Source of the DNA: Alkaliphilus metalliredigens QYMF
GTDB taxonomy: Bacteria > Bacillota > Clostridia > Peptostreptococcales > Natronincolaceae
Assembly (NCBI RefSeq): GCF_000016985.1
Contig: NC_009633.1
Location: forward strand, 1,798,001 to 1,862,000
Length of the DNA stretch: 64,000 nucleotides
Direction: 5' to 3'
Part shown: piece by piece, positions 40,725 to 50,927 of the stretch
Numbering within the stretch: position 1 is the first letter of the stretch
Layout: every line of letters starts with the position of its first letter
The notes under the pieces: model-generated
Database searches by the model: none
What the model was told of the DNA's origin: nothing
What the model saw: the letters and a program-made list of their open reading frames with translations, nothing else
Translations under genes and position numbers: made by a program

Positions 40725-40752
40725 CATCTATACTGTCTAGTTTTGAGAGACC
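40725..40752 (+). other. Right arm of 16S rRNA processing stem
   Basis: Complementary to 39042-39070 upstream of 16S. Confidence 0.8.
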
Positions 40753-40776
40753 TACTAATCTCTCTAAAAGCACCAA

Positions 40777-40852
40777 GGGGGCGTAGCTCAGTTGGGAGAG
40801 CACCTGCCTTGCAAGCAGGGGGTCAGGAGTTCGACTCTCCTCGTCTCCACCA
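40777..40852 (+). tRNA. tRNA-Ala (TGC)
   Basis: A cloverleaf with a 7-bp acceptor stem (GGGGGCG with CGTCTCC), anticodon TGC in the CCTGC/GCAGG stem, and encoded CCA. It lies in the 16S-23S spacer, the usual place for tRNA-Ala. Confidence 0.97.
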
Positions 40853-40857
40853 TAAGT

Positions 40858-40898
40858 AGATGACCGAAATCTATGATTTCGTGGCAGTCACTTAGTTA
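40858..40898 (+). repeat. rRNA-spacer hairpin element, copy 1
   Basis: A 41-bp element whose core GAAATC-TAT-GATTTC is a perfect hairpin, followed by TGGCAGTC and CTTAGTTA. It is 37/41 identical to 44123-44163 after the 23S gene. A shorter relative lies at 41108-41133. Confidence 0.85.
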
Positions 40899-40994
40899 AA
40901 AATTATGTAATTCATATCATTGCTTTTTAAATGATAAGAAATGAATGGAAAAATTTTTAACATCATCAATAAAAACATGCTAAATTGTTCTTTG

Positions 40995-41013
40995 AAAACT
41001 ACACAATGTTATG
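40995..41013 (+). other. Left arm of 23S rRNA processing stem
   Basis: These 19 bases are the perfect reverse complement of 44090-44108, so the two flanks of 23S pair to form the RNase III processing duplex. Confidence 0.85.
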
Positions 41014-41107
41014 ATGAAGCAATAAATGCGAAACCAATAAACTATCAATTAAACCTTTTCTTTGATTTGTTCAGGGGAATATAAGGTGCGATTGTTAGCT
41101 GAGCGAT

Positions 41108-41133
41108 TGACTCTAAATCTATGATTTGGGTCA
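41108..41133 (+). repeat. rRNA-spacer hairpin element, shorter relative
   Basis: TGACTC, AAATC-TAT-GATTT and GGGTCA form a nested hairpin with the same core as copies 1 and 2. It lies 10 bp upstream of the 23S gene. Confidence 0.6.
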
Positions 41134-41143
41134 TGAGCGTAAA

Positions 41144-44077
<2,934 letters not shown>

Positions 44078-44089
44078 AAAAGAAATATC

Positions 44090-44108
44090 CATAACATTGT
44101 GTAGTTTT
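44090..44108 (+). other. Right arm of 23S rRNA processing stem
   Basis: Perfect reverse complement of 40995-41013. Confidence 0.85.
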
Positions 44109-44122
44109 GAGAGAACTTAAGC

Positions 44123-44163
44123 AGATGCCTGAAATCTATGATTTCATGGCAGTCGCTTAGTTA
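44123..44163 (+). repeat. rRNA-spacer hairpin element, copy 2
   Basis: 37 of 41 bases are identical to 40858-40898, with the same GAAATC-TAT-GATTTC hairpin and CTTAGTTA tail. Located in the 23S-5S spacer. Confidence 0.85.
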
Positions 44164-44258
44164 GAAACTTACGATTTTCTAACCTTGAATTAACTTCAAA
44201 GTAAAAGAAAGTCGAAAGTTTATAACTTCCTCTAAAAATACTTACCGAAGGTAAGTTA

Positions 44259-44376
44259 ATATCGTGACTATAGCGAAGGGGTCACACCTGTTCCCATCCC
44301 GAACACAGAAGTTAAGCCCTTCAGCGCTGATGGTACTTGGCGGGCAGCTGCCTGGGAGAGTAGGTCGTCGCGATAT
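44259..44376 (+). rRNA. rrf: 5S ribosomal RNA
   Basis: About 118 nt. The ends ATATCG and CGATAT pair. The inner landmarks CACACCTGTTCCCATCCCGA, CAGAAGTTAAGC and TGCCTGGGAGAGTAGG are present. Ends are approximate by 1-2 bases. Confidence 0.95.
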
Positions 44377-44384
44377 TTTATTGT

Positions 44385-44459
44385 TCCTGGGTAGCTCAAT
44401 GGTGGAGCATTCGGCTGTTAACCGACAGGTTGGAGGTTCGAGTCCTCTCCCAGGAGCCA
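44385..44459 (+). tRNA. tRNA-Asn (GTT)
   Basis: Acceptor TCCTGGG pairs with CCCAGGA, anticodon GTT, discriminator G, encoded CCA. First tRNA after 5S. Confidence 0.97.
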
Positions 44460-44464
44460 TATAT

Positions 44465-44553
44465 GCCGAAGTGGCGGAACTGGCAGACGCACAGGACTTA
44501 AAATCCTGCGGTCCTTCAAGATCGTACCGGTTCGATTCCGGTCTTCGGCACCA
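44465..44553 (+). tRNA. tRNA-Leu (TAA)
   Basis: A class II tRNA with a long variable arm. Acceptor GCCGAAG pairs with CTTCGGC, anticodon TAA, encoded CCA. Confidence 0.96.
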
Positions 44554-44568
44554 TTTTTTTATTTACAA

Positions 44569-44644
44569 CGCGGGGTGGAGCAACTGGTAGCTCGTCGGGC
44601 TCATAATCCGAAGGTCGCAGGTTCGAATCCTGTCTCCGCAACCA
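44569..44644 (+). tRNA. Initiator tRNA-fMet (CAT)
   Basis: The first base pair is the unpaired C1-A72 that marks initiator tRNAs. The anticodon CAT sits on a stem with the GGG run typical of initiators (last pair G-T). CCA is encoded. Confidence 0.95.
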
Positions 44645-44649
44645 TACAT

Positions 44650-44726
44650 GGCGGCATAGCTCAGCTGGCTAGAGCGTTCGGTTCATACCCGAAAGGTCAC
44701 AGGTTCGACTCCTGTTGCCGCTACCA
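44650..44726 (+). tRNA. tRNA-Met elongator (CAT)
   Basis: Acceptor GGCGGCA pairs with TGCCGCT, anticodon CAT in a TTCATAC loop, encoded CCA. The body resembles elongator Met rather than the lysidine Ile2 type. Confidence 0.92.
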
Positions 44727-44735
44727 TATATGTTG

Positions 44736-44810
44736 GGCCCCTTGGTCAAGCGGTCAAGACACCGCCCTTTCACGGCGGTAACAGGGGTTCGATTCCCCTA
44801 GGGGTCACCA
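44736..44810 (+). tRNA. tRNA-Glu (TTC)
   Basis: Acceptor GGCCCCT pairs with AGGGGTC, anticodon TTC, encoded CCA. Confidence 0.96.
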
Positions 44811-44818
44811 TATTCCCA

Positions 44819-44894
44819 GGGCGCATAGCTCAGCTGGGAGAGCACCTGCCTTACAAGCAGGGGGTCACAGGTTCGAGCCCTGTTGCGCCCACCA
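44819..44894 (+). tRNA. tRNA-Val (TAC)
   Basis: Acceptor GGGCGCA pairs with TGCGCCC, anticodon TAC, encoded CCA. Confidence 0.96.
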
Positions 44895-44898
44895 TTTA

Positions 44899-45014
44899 TA
44901 ACCTAACTCGATTTACGTTTGTAGCAAATCGGTAGTAGGTTAAACGCAACATTCGCACCAAATTTGCACGACCAAAAGGGAGTGAACAAATTTGTGATGC
45001 GAGGCTGCGAAAAC
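44899..45014 (+). other. Two hairpins in the tRNA-Val/tRNA-Asp spacer
   Basis: This 125-bp spacer is much longer than the neighbouring 5-15 bp gaps. AACCTAAC..CGATTT pairs with AAATCG..AGTAGGTT (44899-44941). A second structure pairs CGCA, ATTCGCA and AAATTTG with CAAATTT, GATGCG and TGCG (44944-45014). Role unknown; processing signals or a decayed tRNA are possible. Confidence 0.5.
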
Positions 45015-45019
45015 AACGC

Positions 45020-45096
45020 GGCCTGGTAGTTCAGTTGGTTAGAATGCCAGCCTGTCACGCTGGAGGTCGAGGGTTCGAGTCCCTTCCAGGTCGCCA
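45020..45096 (+). tRNA. tRNA-Asp (GTC)
   Basis: Acceptor GGCCTGG pairs with CCAGGTC, anticodon GTC, discriminator G, encoded CCA. Confidence 0.96.
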
Positions 45097-45165
45097 TTTA
45101 AAATTAAAAAGATCAAATTGACGAGATGCATATGATGTGCAATTATATCTTGTCATTATAGATAT

Positions 45166-45250
45166 GGAGGGGTTCCCGAGCGGCCAAAGGGGGCAGACTG
45201 TAAATCTGTTGTCAGCGACTTCGAAGGTTCGAATCCTTCTCCCTCCACCA
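45166..45250 (+). tRNA. tRNA-Tyr (GTA)
   Basis: A class II tRNA with a long variable arm. Acceptor GGAGGGG pairs with CTCCCTCC, anticodon GTA, encoded CCA. Confidence 0.95.
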
Positions 45251-45289
45251 TAATTTAGCTGATGAAGCATAGATCAGCATCACACTAAC

Positions 45290-45372
45290 GCGGGTGTGGC
45301 GGAATTGGCAGACGCACTAGACTTAGGATCTAGCGGGCGACCGTGGGGGTTCAAGTCCCTCCACCCGCACCA
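45290..45372 (+). tRNA. tRNA-Leu (TAG)
   Basis: A class II tRNA. Acceptor GCGGGTG pairs with CACCCGC, anticodon TAG, encoded CCA. Confidence 0.96.
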
Positions 45373-45451
45373 TTTTAAAATTTATTAACAACATTGTCAC
45401 AAAAACAAAGAGTGAAAACTATAATAATAACAAATATGCACAAACAGATAT

Positions 45452-45521
45452 GCGGAAGTGGCTCAGTGGTATAAGCAGAGCACCCAAATCTAAGATTTGG
45501 CGTAAATCGCTTAGGTGTACG
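45452..45521 (+). pseudogene. tRNA-Gly 5'-half remnant, copy 1
   Basis: The bases at 45452-45471 are identical to the first 20 of the intact tRNA-Gly. The anticodon arm, T-arm and CCA end are missing and are replaced by a GATTTGG-type hairpin. Confidence 0.75.
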
Positions 45522-45572
45522 TTTCCTATAGTCACAAGAGTAAATGGTGAAAGATAAATCAATAACAGATAT

Positions 45573-45642
45573 GCGGAAGTGGCTCAGTGGTATAAGCAGA
45601 GCACCCAAATCTAAGATTTGGCGTAAATCGCTTAGGTGTACG
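45573..45642 (+). pseudogene. tRNA-Gly 5'-half remnant, copy 2
   Basis: The same structure as copy 1, one 121-bp period downstream. Confidence 0.75.
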
Positions 45643-45693
45643 TTATCTATAGCTACAAGAGTAAATAGTGAAAAGAGAATCAATAACAGATAT

Positions 45694-45768
45694 GCGGAAG
45701 TGGCTCAGTGGTAGAGCATCGCCTTGCCAAGGCGAGGGTCGCGAGTTCAAATCTCGTCTTCCGCTCCA
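45694..45768 (+). tRNA. tRNA-Gly (GCC)
   Basis: Complete cloverleaf: acceptor GCGGAAG pairs with CTTCCGC, anticodon GCC, discriminator T, encoded CCA. Its 5' third is duplicated twice upstream. Confidence 0.97.
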
Positions 45769-45779
45769 TAGACATTTAT

Positions 45780-45856
45780 GGCGGGTGTAGTCAAGTGGTT
45801 AAGACACAGGATTGTGGTTCCTGCATGCGTGGGTTCGAACCCCATCACCCGCCCCA
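45780..45856 (+). tRNA. tRNA-His (GTG)
   Basis: An extra 5' G (G-1) faces discriminator C, the His identity element. Acceptor GCGGGTG pairs with CACCCGC, anticodon GTG, encoded CCA. Confidence 0.96.
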
Positions 45857-45868
45857 AAATAATTAGAT

Positions 45869-45943
<75 letters not shown>

Positions 45944-45947
45944 ATAA

Positions 45948-46024
45948 GCGCCCATAGCTCAGCTGGATAGAGTGTCTGACTACGAATCAGAAGGTCGGGA
46001 GTTCGAATCTCTCTGGGCGCACCA
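45948..46024 (+). tRNA. tRNA-Arg (ACG)
   Basis: Acceptor GCGCCCA pairs with TGGGCGC, anticodon ACG (inosine-modified, reads CGU/CGC/CGA), discriminator A, encoded CCA. It fits the argS T-box at 23318: specifier CGC and TGGT opposite its ACCA end. Confidence 0.96.
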
Positions 46025-46028
46025 TGAT

Positions 46029-46062
46029 AAACCCTGTAATCATAACGATTACAGGGTTTTTT
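46029..46062 (+). terminator. Terminator of the rRNA-tRNA operon
   Basis: A 13-bp stem AAACCCTGTAATC paired with GATTACAGGGTTT, followed by T residues, starts 5 bp after tRNA-Arg. Confidence 0.92.
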
Positions 46063-46094
46063 GTTGTCCTTAAATTAGTTTACATAATACTCGA

Positions 46095-46115
46095 TGGCTA
46101 CCAATTGGCTACCAA
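46095..46115 (+). repeat. 10-bp direct repeat downstream of tRNA-Arg
   Basis: TGGCTACCAA occurs twice, one base apart, 70 bp after the tRNA-Arg gene and at the boundary to accessory-like DNA. It might be a remnant of an integration site; no integrase gene is seen. Confidence 0.35.
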
Positions 46116-46360
46116 GAAAAAATAGTACTTTTTCAAATAAGGCTATGTTGAATTCTATTGTTGATTTTTTACAATTCTATAAATATGGTACAATATATAG
46201 GCTCTGTACAAGAATAATGTTGTTTTAGGCAAAATGTTCATTTAAAATAGTGTGCTATATTTTTATAATTATGTAAAATTATGTTACAATTGAGATATAA
46301 GTATTGACGCATAAGATGGAAAATGTGTAACTAAATTGATCGAGAGGGGTTGAAGTTGCG

Positions 46361-46492
46361 ATGAACATTAATATTCTGACAATTGTTCTAATTCCTTTGT
46401 ACTTTGCTATTCCAGCATTGATACTATATTTTGTAATAAAATTAGCTGTAAAAAATGCCATAAAGGAATTAAAAGAAGATAAAACTCTCTAA
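46361..46492 (+). CDS. Small single-pass membrane protein (43 aa)
   Basis: A short ORF of 43 codons beginning MNINILTIVLIPLYFAIPAL, with one transmembrane helix of about 25 residues and a charged tail ending KELKEDKTL. AGAGGGG lies 11 nt before the ATG and a strong bidirectional terminator follows. Both support a real gene, but no family is recognised. Confidence 0.5.
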   Translation: MNINILTIVLIPLYFAIPALILYFVIKLAVKNAIKELKEDKTL

Positions 46493-46525
46493 ATAATTAG
46501 GCACAACATCTTTTCTATGCAACAT

Positions 46526-46586
46526 AAAATAAAAGAAGAATGGCTATATACTCAAAATAGTAATATAGCCATTCTTCTTTTATTTT
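46526..46586 (+). terminator. Bidirectional terminator with perfect 23-bp stem
   Basis: 46526-46548 and 46564-46586 are perfect complements with A- and T-rich ends, between the small membrane protein gene and a minus-strand gene. Confidence 0.9.
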
Positions 46587-46666
46587 CTAAAATATCAACA
46601 TTCACTACTAACAAAGCCTATGTTTTAAAGCATTTTAGGGAGAACAACCTGATAGGAATGAACGGA

Positions 46667-46927
46667 TTAAATAAACTTTTCAACTGCATCAGTTGTAAAT
46701 TGCTTTATACCAGGACGTCCATCTTTAATGTACCTTAATGTATAATAGTCCTCTGATTGATGAGCAATTGCTATATGAGATATATTGTGTTTGGCTAGAT
46801 GCGATTCGATTTTCTCAAGATTTTGTTGGTATTGTGCTTGGTGTTTTGGATTTTGTTGCAAATCTCGTTGGGCTCTCGTCCAACTTAATAGAGCAAAGTC
46901 TAAACTGCTATTTTCATCTCTATTCAT
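46667..46927 (-). CDS. Small protein of an unnamed three-member family in this window
   Basis: An 86-residue protein with a predicted long helix (LLSWTRAQRDL..), a second helix ending SHLAKHNI, then beta-strand segments IAIAHQSEDYYTLRYIKDG. The order helix-helix-strand-strand and positions such as LLxxW, the I-x-x-I/V-A-I turn and YxLxY are shared with the proteins at 48281 and 58570, though identity is low for this member. GGAGGGG precedes the ATG. I do not recognise a named family; function unknown. Confidence 0.65.
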   Translation of the reverse strand: MNRDENSSLDFALLSWTRAQRDLQQNPKHQAQYQQNLEKIESHLAKHNISHIAIAHQSEDYYTLRYIKDGRPGIKQFTTDAVEKFI

Positions 46928-46963
46928 ATTAACCCCTCCGTTTAAGATATTGATAAAAGATGA

Positions 46964-47569
46964 CTATTTTTTACATACTGCAACCATCAAGTAATATTTC
47001 TGTTCTGGATTAGGAATCTCAATTATTGAATCTATTTGATGATACATCGTTAATTCACTAAAGGGTTTGAGTACATCTATGAACTCTTCTTCCTTATATT
47101 GATACACATGGAAGGGGGAAGCACAGGGTTGGTCTTTACCTCGACCAAAGGGGGTGGAGATGATGAGGGTGCCACCTGGTTTCAGAAGGTTATACAGATT
47201 TTTAACAAAGACTTCATCCTCTTCAAGGTGTTCAATGGTTTCAAAACTAACAATGGTATCAAAGGTGCCATAGGTTTTATAGAGGTTTTTGTTTAAGGCA
47301 TCATCAACATAATAGGAAGTCTCCAAAAAGCGATAATGTTGTTTTGCGTAATCAATAGCCTCTGGGGAAATATCTATCCCCACTAATTCATCAATTTGAG
47401 GGTTGTGTCTTATAAGAATGGGGCTTCCATAGCCTACTCCACAGGCGATATCTAACACTCGCCCCTTACATAATTTCCTTGCAAATTGATATCGAGCAAT
47501 ATGTTCAATTAACATCCCATTTTTAGGATGCATCATTTCAGGCATAACTCTTTCTCCAGTATATTCCAT
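46964..47569 (-). CDS. Class I SAM-dependent methyltransferase
   Basis: A 201-residue methyltransferase. Motif I, VLDIACGVGYGSPIL, is near residue 38; the acidic motif II region is VGIDIS near 63; IVSFETIEHL near 108 resembles the UbiE/Coq5 and polysaccharide-type group. The start MEYTGERVMPEM is typical of methyltransferases in glycan or secondary-metabolite clusters. It is 37 bp downstream (in transcription: after) of nothing recognisable; the small gene at 46667 follows it on the same strand, so the two may be co-transcribed. Substrate unknown. Confidence 0.85.
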   Translation of the reverse strand: MEYTGERVMPEMMHPKNGMLIEHIARYQFARKLCKGRVLDIACGVGYGSPILIRHNPQIDELVGIDISPEAIDYAKQHYRFLETSYYVDDALNKNLYKTYGTFDTIVSFETIEHLEEDEVFVKNLYNLLKPGGTLIISTPFGRGKDQPCASPFHVYQYKEEEFIDVLKPFSELTMYHQIDSIIEIPNPEQKYYLMVAVCKK

Positions 47570-47690
47570 AGGTGTATCCTTTCTGTATCTAATTTAACAA
47601 TTATGATTTAATTTCAGAAGTTACATGATATATTTTATCAAATTAGCAAATTAGTATTTCGAAACTGATTATGCAATTGTCTCGATTTGA

Positions 47691-47730
47691 TTATAACCAT
47701 TTATAACTCAAATATATTATAGCAAATGAA
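47691..47730 (+). repeat. TTATAAccATTTATAA-type AT element, copy 1
   Basis: GATTATAACCATTTATAA followed by a tract ending ATTATAGCAAAT. Similar elements lie at 57671 and 58276. It resembles PerR/Fur-type boxes with an extra base. Located between a methyltransferase gene and the HTH gene. Confidence 0.45.
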
Positions 47731-47824
47731 ACCATATAATACAACTTTAAACACAACTAAACTTGTTAATTTATAAATAACTATATATACTATATAATAG
47801 AATGAAAGTGATGGGAGGTTAACA

Positions 47825-47967
47825 ATGAATATGCAACACGATTTCAAAACCTTCTGGAAGAGAAGGAACTTGATGAAGAACAGCAGCAGGAGATGATTAA
47901 AGAACTTATTTATAATACGGAATATCTGCTATATAGATTAAAGGCTAACTTAAAGAATCCCATTTGA
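47825..47967 (+). pseudogene. Small helical-protein gene, apparently frameshifted near its start
   Basis: GGGAGG and an ATG at 47825 open a frame that stops after 24 codons. In another frame a continuous charged-helix sequence runs from GAATATGCAACACG to TGA at 47967 (LLEEKELDEEQQQEM, then LIYNTEYLLYRLK), but it has no start codon. One missing base just after the ATG would join them. Either the gene is broken or it uses an unusual start. It lies 16 bp before the HTH gene. Confidence 0.45.
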
Positions 47968-47983
47968 AGAAAGGAAGGGTATC

Positions 47984-48184
47984 ATGGATCGGGAGTATAA
48001 AAGGGAAGAAGAGATTATGACCATCAGTGAGGTTGCTAAATATTTGAAAATTAGTGAGGTGACAACATATAAGTTTGTGCAAGAGGGAAAAATCCAGGGT
48101 TTTAAAATAGGGAGACATTGGCGAGTCAAAAGAAGTGACTTAGCTGAGTTTATTGAAAGACAAAAGAGAGATGAGCGTGATTAA
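47984..48184 (+). CDS. Excisionase/MerR-like helix-turn-helix DNA-binding protein
   Basis: A 66-residue protein of the excisionase (helix_turn_helix_17) type: MTISEVAKYLKISEVTTYKF is the HTH, and GFKIGRHWRVKRSDLAEF is the wing strand and third helix. Such proteins bend DNA in excision or act as small regulators. GAAGGAAGGG precedes the ATG. A truncated copy of the same gene lies at 57786, next to another member of the small-protein family that also follows this gene, suggesting a duplicated module. Confidence 0.85.
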   Translation: MDREYKREEEIMTISEVAKYLKISEVTTYKFVQEGKIQGFKIGRHWRVKRSDLAEFIERQKRDERD

Positions 48185-48280
48185 CTTTTTAGTTTAACTT
48201 AAAAATAGATTTGGCTAGACTATGAGTGATCACCACAATATGAGATAAAATACTTTTCATTAAAAGAAGGAGGAAAAATA

Positions 48281-48529
48281 ATGGATATGAATATAGAAAT
48301 AACAATAGATGAATTACTAGAGCTATGGGTAAAATACACATATAGATTATTTAATTGCGATGAAAGGGCTGATAAGGAAGTCGTCGAAAGAAGACAAATT
48401 AATGACATGTTAGATAAGAAGGGAATTACCAGTGTGGCAATTCATAATATGACTGAAGAAACCTACACCCTTCAATACTCTCATCGATCTAGTAAAATAG
48501 AGAAGGAAGTACAAATTATTAAAGAATAA
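48281..48529 (+). CDS. Small protein of an unnamed three-member family
   Basis: An 82-residue acidic protein: helix TIDELLELWVKYTYRLFN, a linker, a second helix ending LDKKGI, then strands SVAIHNM and YTLQYSHRS. It is clearly paralogous to 58570 (shared xIxELLExW..SYxLFN, EAKGI/DKKGI, YRSxKVxxxV). AAGGAGG precedes the ATG. It lies about 100 bp after the HTH gene. No signal peptide or known motif; function unknown. Confidence 0.75.
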   Translation: MDMNIEITIDELLELWVKYTYRLFNCDERADKEVVERRQINDMLDKKGITSVAIHNMTEETYTLQYSHRSSKIEKEVQIIKE

Positions 48530-48872
48530 TCATACCACTGACATGTCACAAGAGATTGATGGGCTTCGTATTATTCATTCTTGAAAATAAACAAGGACGG
48601 TTTTTTATCAATATATATATTGATATATGAAGGTCATAATATGCAATTTCCTTATTGATTAATTAAGCCTTGTTACAATAGAATTTTTAGAGGGTAGGTC
48701 TGTGTATTTAAAAGATCTATCCTATTTTGTTTTAAGAAGATGTGAGAAAAATCCAACGTCTTGATTTGAAAATTCACATGCAAAAAAATACAATATATGG
48801 TATGCTAAAATGTCATTATAGTACAAGATAAAGTTAATAAGTTACAAAAGAATATACGAGGAGGATGAAGTT
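48530..48872. other. Intergenic region, AT-rich
   Basis: No ORF of note. A 20-bp AT palindrome (TATCAATATA/TATATTGATA) lies at 48606-48625, preceded by T6. The downstream part probably holds the promoter of the desulfidase-like gene. Confidence 0.6.
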
Positions 48873-49424
48873 ATGGAAAGAAGTAAAAAAGTTGTTTTAT
48901 TATGCCATTGTATTTTAAATTCTAATACAAAGGTCGAAGGATTAGCAAAAAATAATGGGATTGGAAAAGGCATTGTTAATCTGTTGATCGAAAATGAAAT
49001 TGGTATGATTCAATTACCATGTCCTGAATTTATGTGTTATGGACTCAAAAGGTGGGGACATGTAAAATCACAATTTGATACTCCTCATTTCAGAAAAAAT
49101 TGCAAAATGATGTTTGAGCCATATGCAGATCAAATAACAGATTATATATCAAATGGATATGAAGTATTAGGTGTAATGGGAATCAACGGAAGTCCAACAT
49201 GTGGCGTTGAAAGAACTTGCCAGGGGGATTGGGGCGGAGAATGGACCAGTACCGATGAATGGCAAAGCAGACTGGATACAGTTGAATATATAGATGAGAT
49301 GGGTATATTCATTGAAGAAATAAAAAAAACATTAGATGACATGAAAATCAAAGTTCCCATTTATGGCATCAATTTTTCCAATGTTGAAGAGTCATATGAA
49401 ATAATAAGAAAGATTTTGAAGTGA
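48873..49424 (+). CDS. TudS-related putative desulfidase (DUF523-like)
   Basis: A 183-residue protein. Three cysteines sit as in the TudS/DUF523 fold: LLCHCILNSNTKVEG at the N-terminus, LPCPEFMCYG near residue 50, and GINGSPTCGVERT near 105. They suggest a [4Fe-4S] cluster that removes sulfur from a thio-substrate. The sequence matches the CD3072-type subgroup as I remember it. AGGAGGATG precedes the ATG. Its stop overlaps the start of the nucleotidase gene, so the products probably act together, perhaps on thio-nucleotides. Confidence 0.78.
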   Translation: MERSKKVVLLCHCILNSNTKVEGLAKNNGIGKGIVNLLIENEIGMIQLPCPEFMCYGLKRWGHVKSQFDTPHFRKNCKMMFEPYADQITDYISNGYEVLGVMGINGSPTCGVERTCQGDWGGEWTSTDEWQSRLDTVEYIDEMGIFIEEIKKTLDDMKIKVPIYGINFSNVEESYEIIRKILK

Positions 49425-50893
49425 TTTTTAATACAGAAAGAAGGATTGACTTGAAAAATGATGCTGAGTGGGTTTTGGATATTTACTCTATTAATGATTT
49501 TCATGGCGTTATTGAAGATGTCATATGGGAAACATCTTCTGAAGAAGCACATAAGAACCAGGGAGTTCTTATGTATTCAGAGCTTATAAACTGTATTAAC
49601 AAATCAGAAAATACATTAGTGTTGTCTGCAGGAGATATGTTTGAAAGTCCTTCATTTGGAATGGAGGTGCCTGGACTTTTAACCGTAGAGTTATTAAATT
49701 TAGTGAAATGTAAAGCCATGGCAATTGGAAATCATGAGTTTGATTGGATACCCCATGATGAGGACTTTTTTATTAATCTTAAAAAACGTTTAGATTGTAA
49801 ATTTTTATCAGCTAATTTAATTGATAAGAGAACGGGAATAAATCCCAAATCTATAGAAAAGTCTATAATTGTTAAAGTGAAAGATACCCACATCGGTATC
49901 ATTGGTCTAACCACTAGAAGTTGCAAATCAATTTGTCTTGAAAATGAATTTAAAAACTATGATGTTACTAATGCTATTGTTTCATTAGAAAAAGAAATTC
50001 AGTCATTAAAAAAACAGGGGATCAATATAATCATATTGTTAGCACATTGTGATGCATCTAGATCTAAAGAAGATACATCATTAAAAGGTGAGCTCGTTGA
50101 TATTCTAAAACATTTTGACTCAACGATGCTTCAAGGAGCCATAGCAGCACATGGTCATGAACTAACCGCGGGAACAGTAAATGGAATCCCAGTAGTCCAA
50201 GCAGGTTCTTATGGGAATGGATTGGGGAAAATTGAAGTAAGCATAAAAAATGATAAAGTCGTTGATTTAAAAGCTGAATATATAGATATTGAAAAGGATT
50301 CTATGAAAATTCATGAAAAAATAAAGGGAATACTGATTGAACATAGGAATAAATATAAGAGAACTGCAAAAAAAATCGGATTTTCTCAAATATGTCTCAA
50401 GGTAGAATCGGAATCAGAATCTTTTTGGGGAGAATACATAGCTAAGGTGATGGCATATAGCGTCTCTGCATCAATTGGTATGATAAATGTGGGAGCCATT
50501 AGAACCACTATCATTAAAGGGGATATCTTGGATATCCATATAAAAATGAATCTTCCTTTTGAAAACAAGATTATATCAATGGAGCTTTTAGGAGAAAAAA
50601 TAGTTGATATTTTAAAACAATCCTATGAAAAAGGCTATGGAATTATGCAGACATACGGTATTTCATCAGATAAAACCTTTGATAAAAACGGGATCCATAT
50701 TTCTAATCTAAGAGATCATAAAGGTAAGCTTATAAAGCTAAATGAATATTACTCTGTTGCTGTAACTGATTTTATGCTTGAAAGCATCGACTTTAAAGAT
50801 GAATTTATTAATGCGGTATCAATTATAGATTCAAATATTCTTATCAGAGATGCAGTTTTAGAATACATCAATAAAAATAAGTACATTGTGTAA
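49421..50893 (+). CDS. UshA-family metallophosphatase / 5'-nucleotidase
   Basis: A 490-residue protein. An N-terminal metallophosphoesterase domain has the metal motifs NDFHG near residue 27, GDMFES near 68, GNHEFDW near 100, LLAHCD near 207 and AAHGHE near 243. The C-terminal 5'-nucleotidase domain (about 310-480) contains GAIRTTI and MQTYGIS. It should release phosphate from nucleotides or related esters. UshA proteins are normally exported, but no signal peptide is visible here. The GTG start overlaps the desulfidase stop (GTGA); a TTG at 49451 behind AAGAAGG is an alternative. Confidence 0.87.
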   Translation: MIFNTERRIDLKNDAEWVLDIYSINDFHGVIEDVIWETSSEEAHKNQGVLMYSELINCINKSENTLVLSAGDMFESPSFGMEVPGLLTVELLNLVKCKAMAIGNHEFDWIPHDEDFFINLKKRLDCKFLSANLIDKRTGINPKSIEKSIIVKVKDTHIGIIGLTTRSCKSICLENEFKNYDVTNAIVSLEKEIQSLKKQGINIIILLAHCDASRSKEDTSLKGELVDILKHFDSTMLQGAIAAHGHELTAGTVNGIPVVQAGSYGNGLGKIEVSIKNDKVVDLKAEYIDIEKDSMKIHEKIKGILIEHRNKYKRTAKKIGFSQICLKVESESESFWGEYIAKVMAYSVSASIGMINVGAIRTTIIKGDILDIHIKMNLPFENKIISMELLGEKIVDILKQSYEKGYGIMQTYGISSDKTFDKNGIHISNLRDHKGKLIKLNEYYSVAVTDFMLESIDFKDEFINAVSIIDSNILIRDAVLEYINKNKYIV

Positions 50894-50900
50894 TTGTTTT

Positions 50901-50927
50901 AAAAGCTCTATTAATAGAGCTTTTTTT
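50901..50927 (+). terminator. Terminator after nucleotidase gene
   Basis: AAAAGCTCTAT and ATAGAGCTTTT form a palindromic hairpin, followed by further T residues. Confidence 0.9.

Larger units (their letters stand above)
45444..45713 (+). repeat. 121-bp tandem repeat carrying 5' halves of tRNA-Gly
   Basis: Two units (45444-45564 and 45565-45685) and the start of a third are spaced exactly 121 bp. Each begins ACAGATAT and then has the first 20 bases of tRNA-Gly (GCGGAAG plus the D-arm). In the first two units the sequence then leaves the tRNA and forms a hairpin CCAAATC-TAA-GATTTGG followed by CGCTTAGGTG. The third unit continues into the intact tRNA-Gly. The units differ at several positions in their last 35 bases. 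Confidence 0.9.

Noticed and set aside
45375-45683. Minus-strand ORF of 102 codons in the tRNA cluster
   Set aside because: It is produced by the 121-bp tandem repeat of tRNA-Gly remnants (the peptide repeats accordingly) and is not a gene.
48606-48625. AT palindrome as an operator or terminator
   Set aside because: Perfect AT-only palindromes of this size are not unusual in such AT-rich spacers; there is no gene immediately upstream and the flanking T run precedes the stem.
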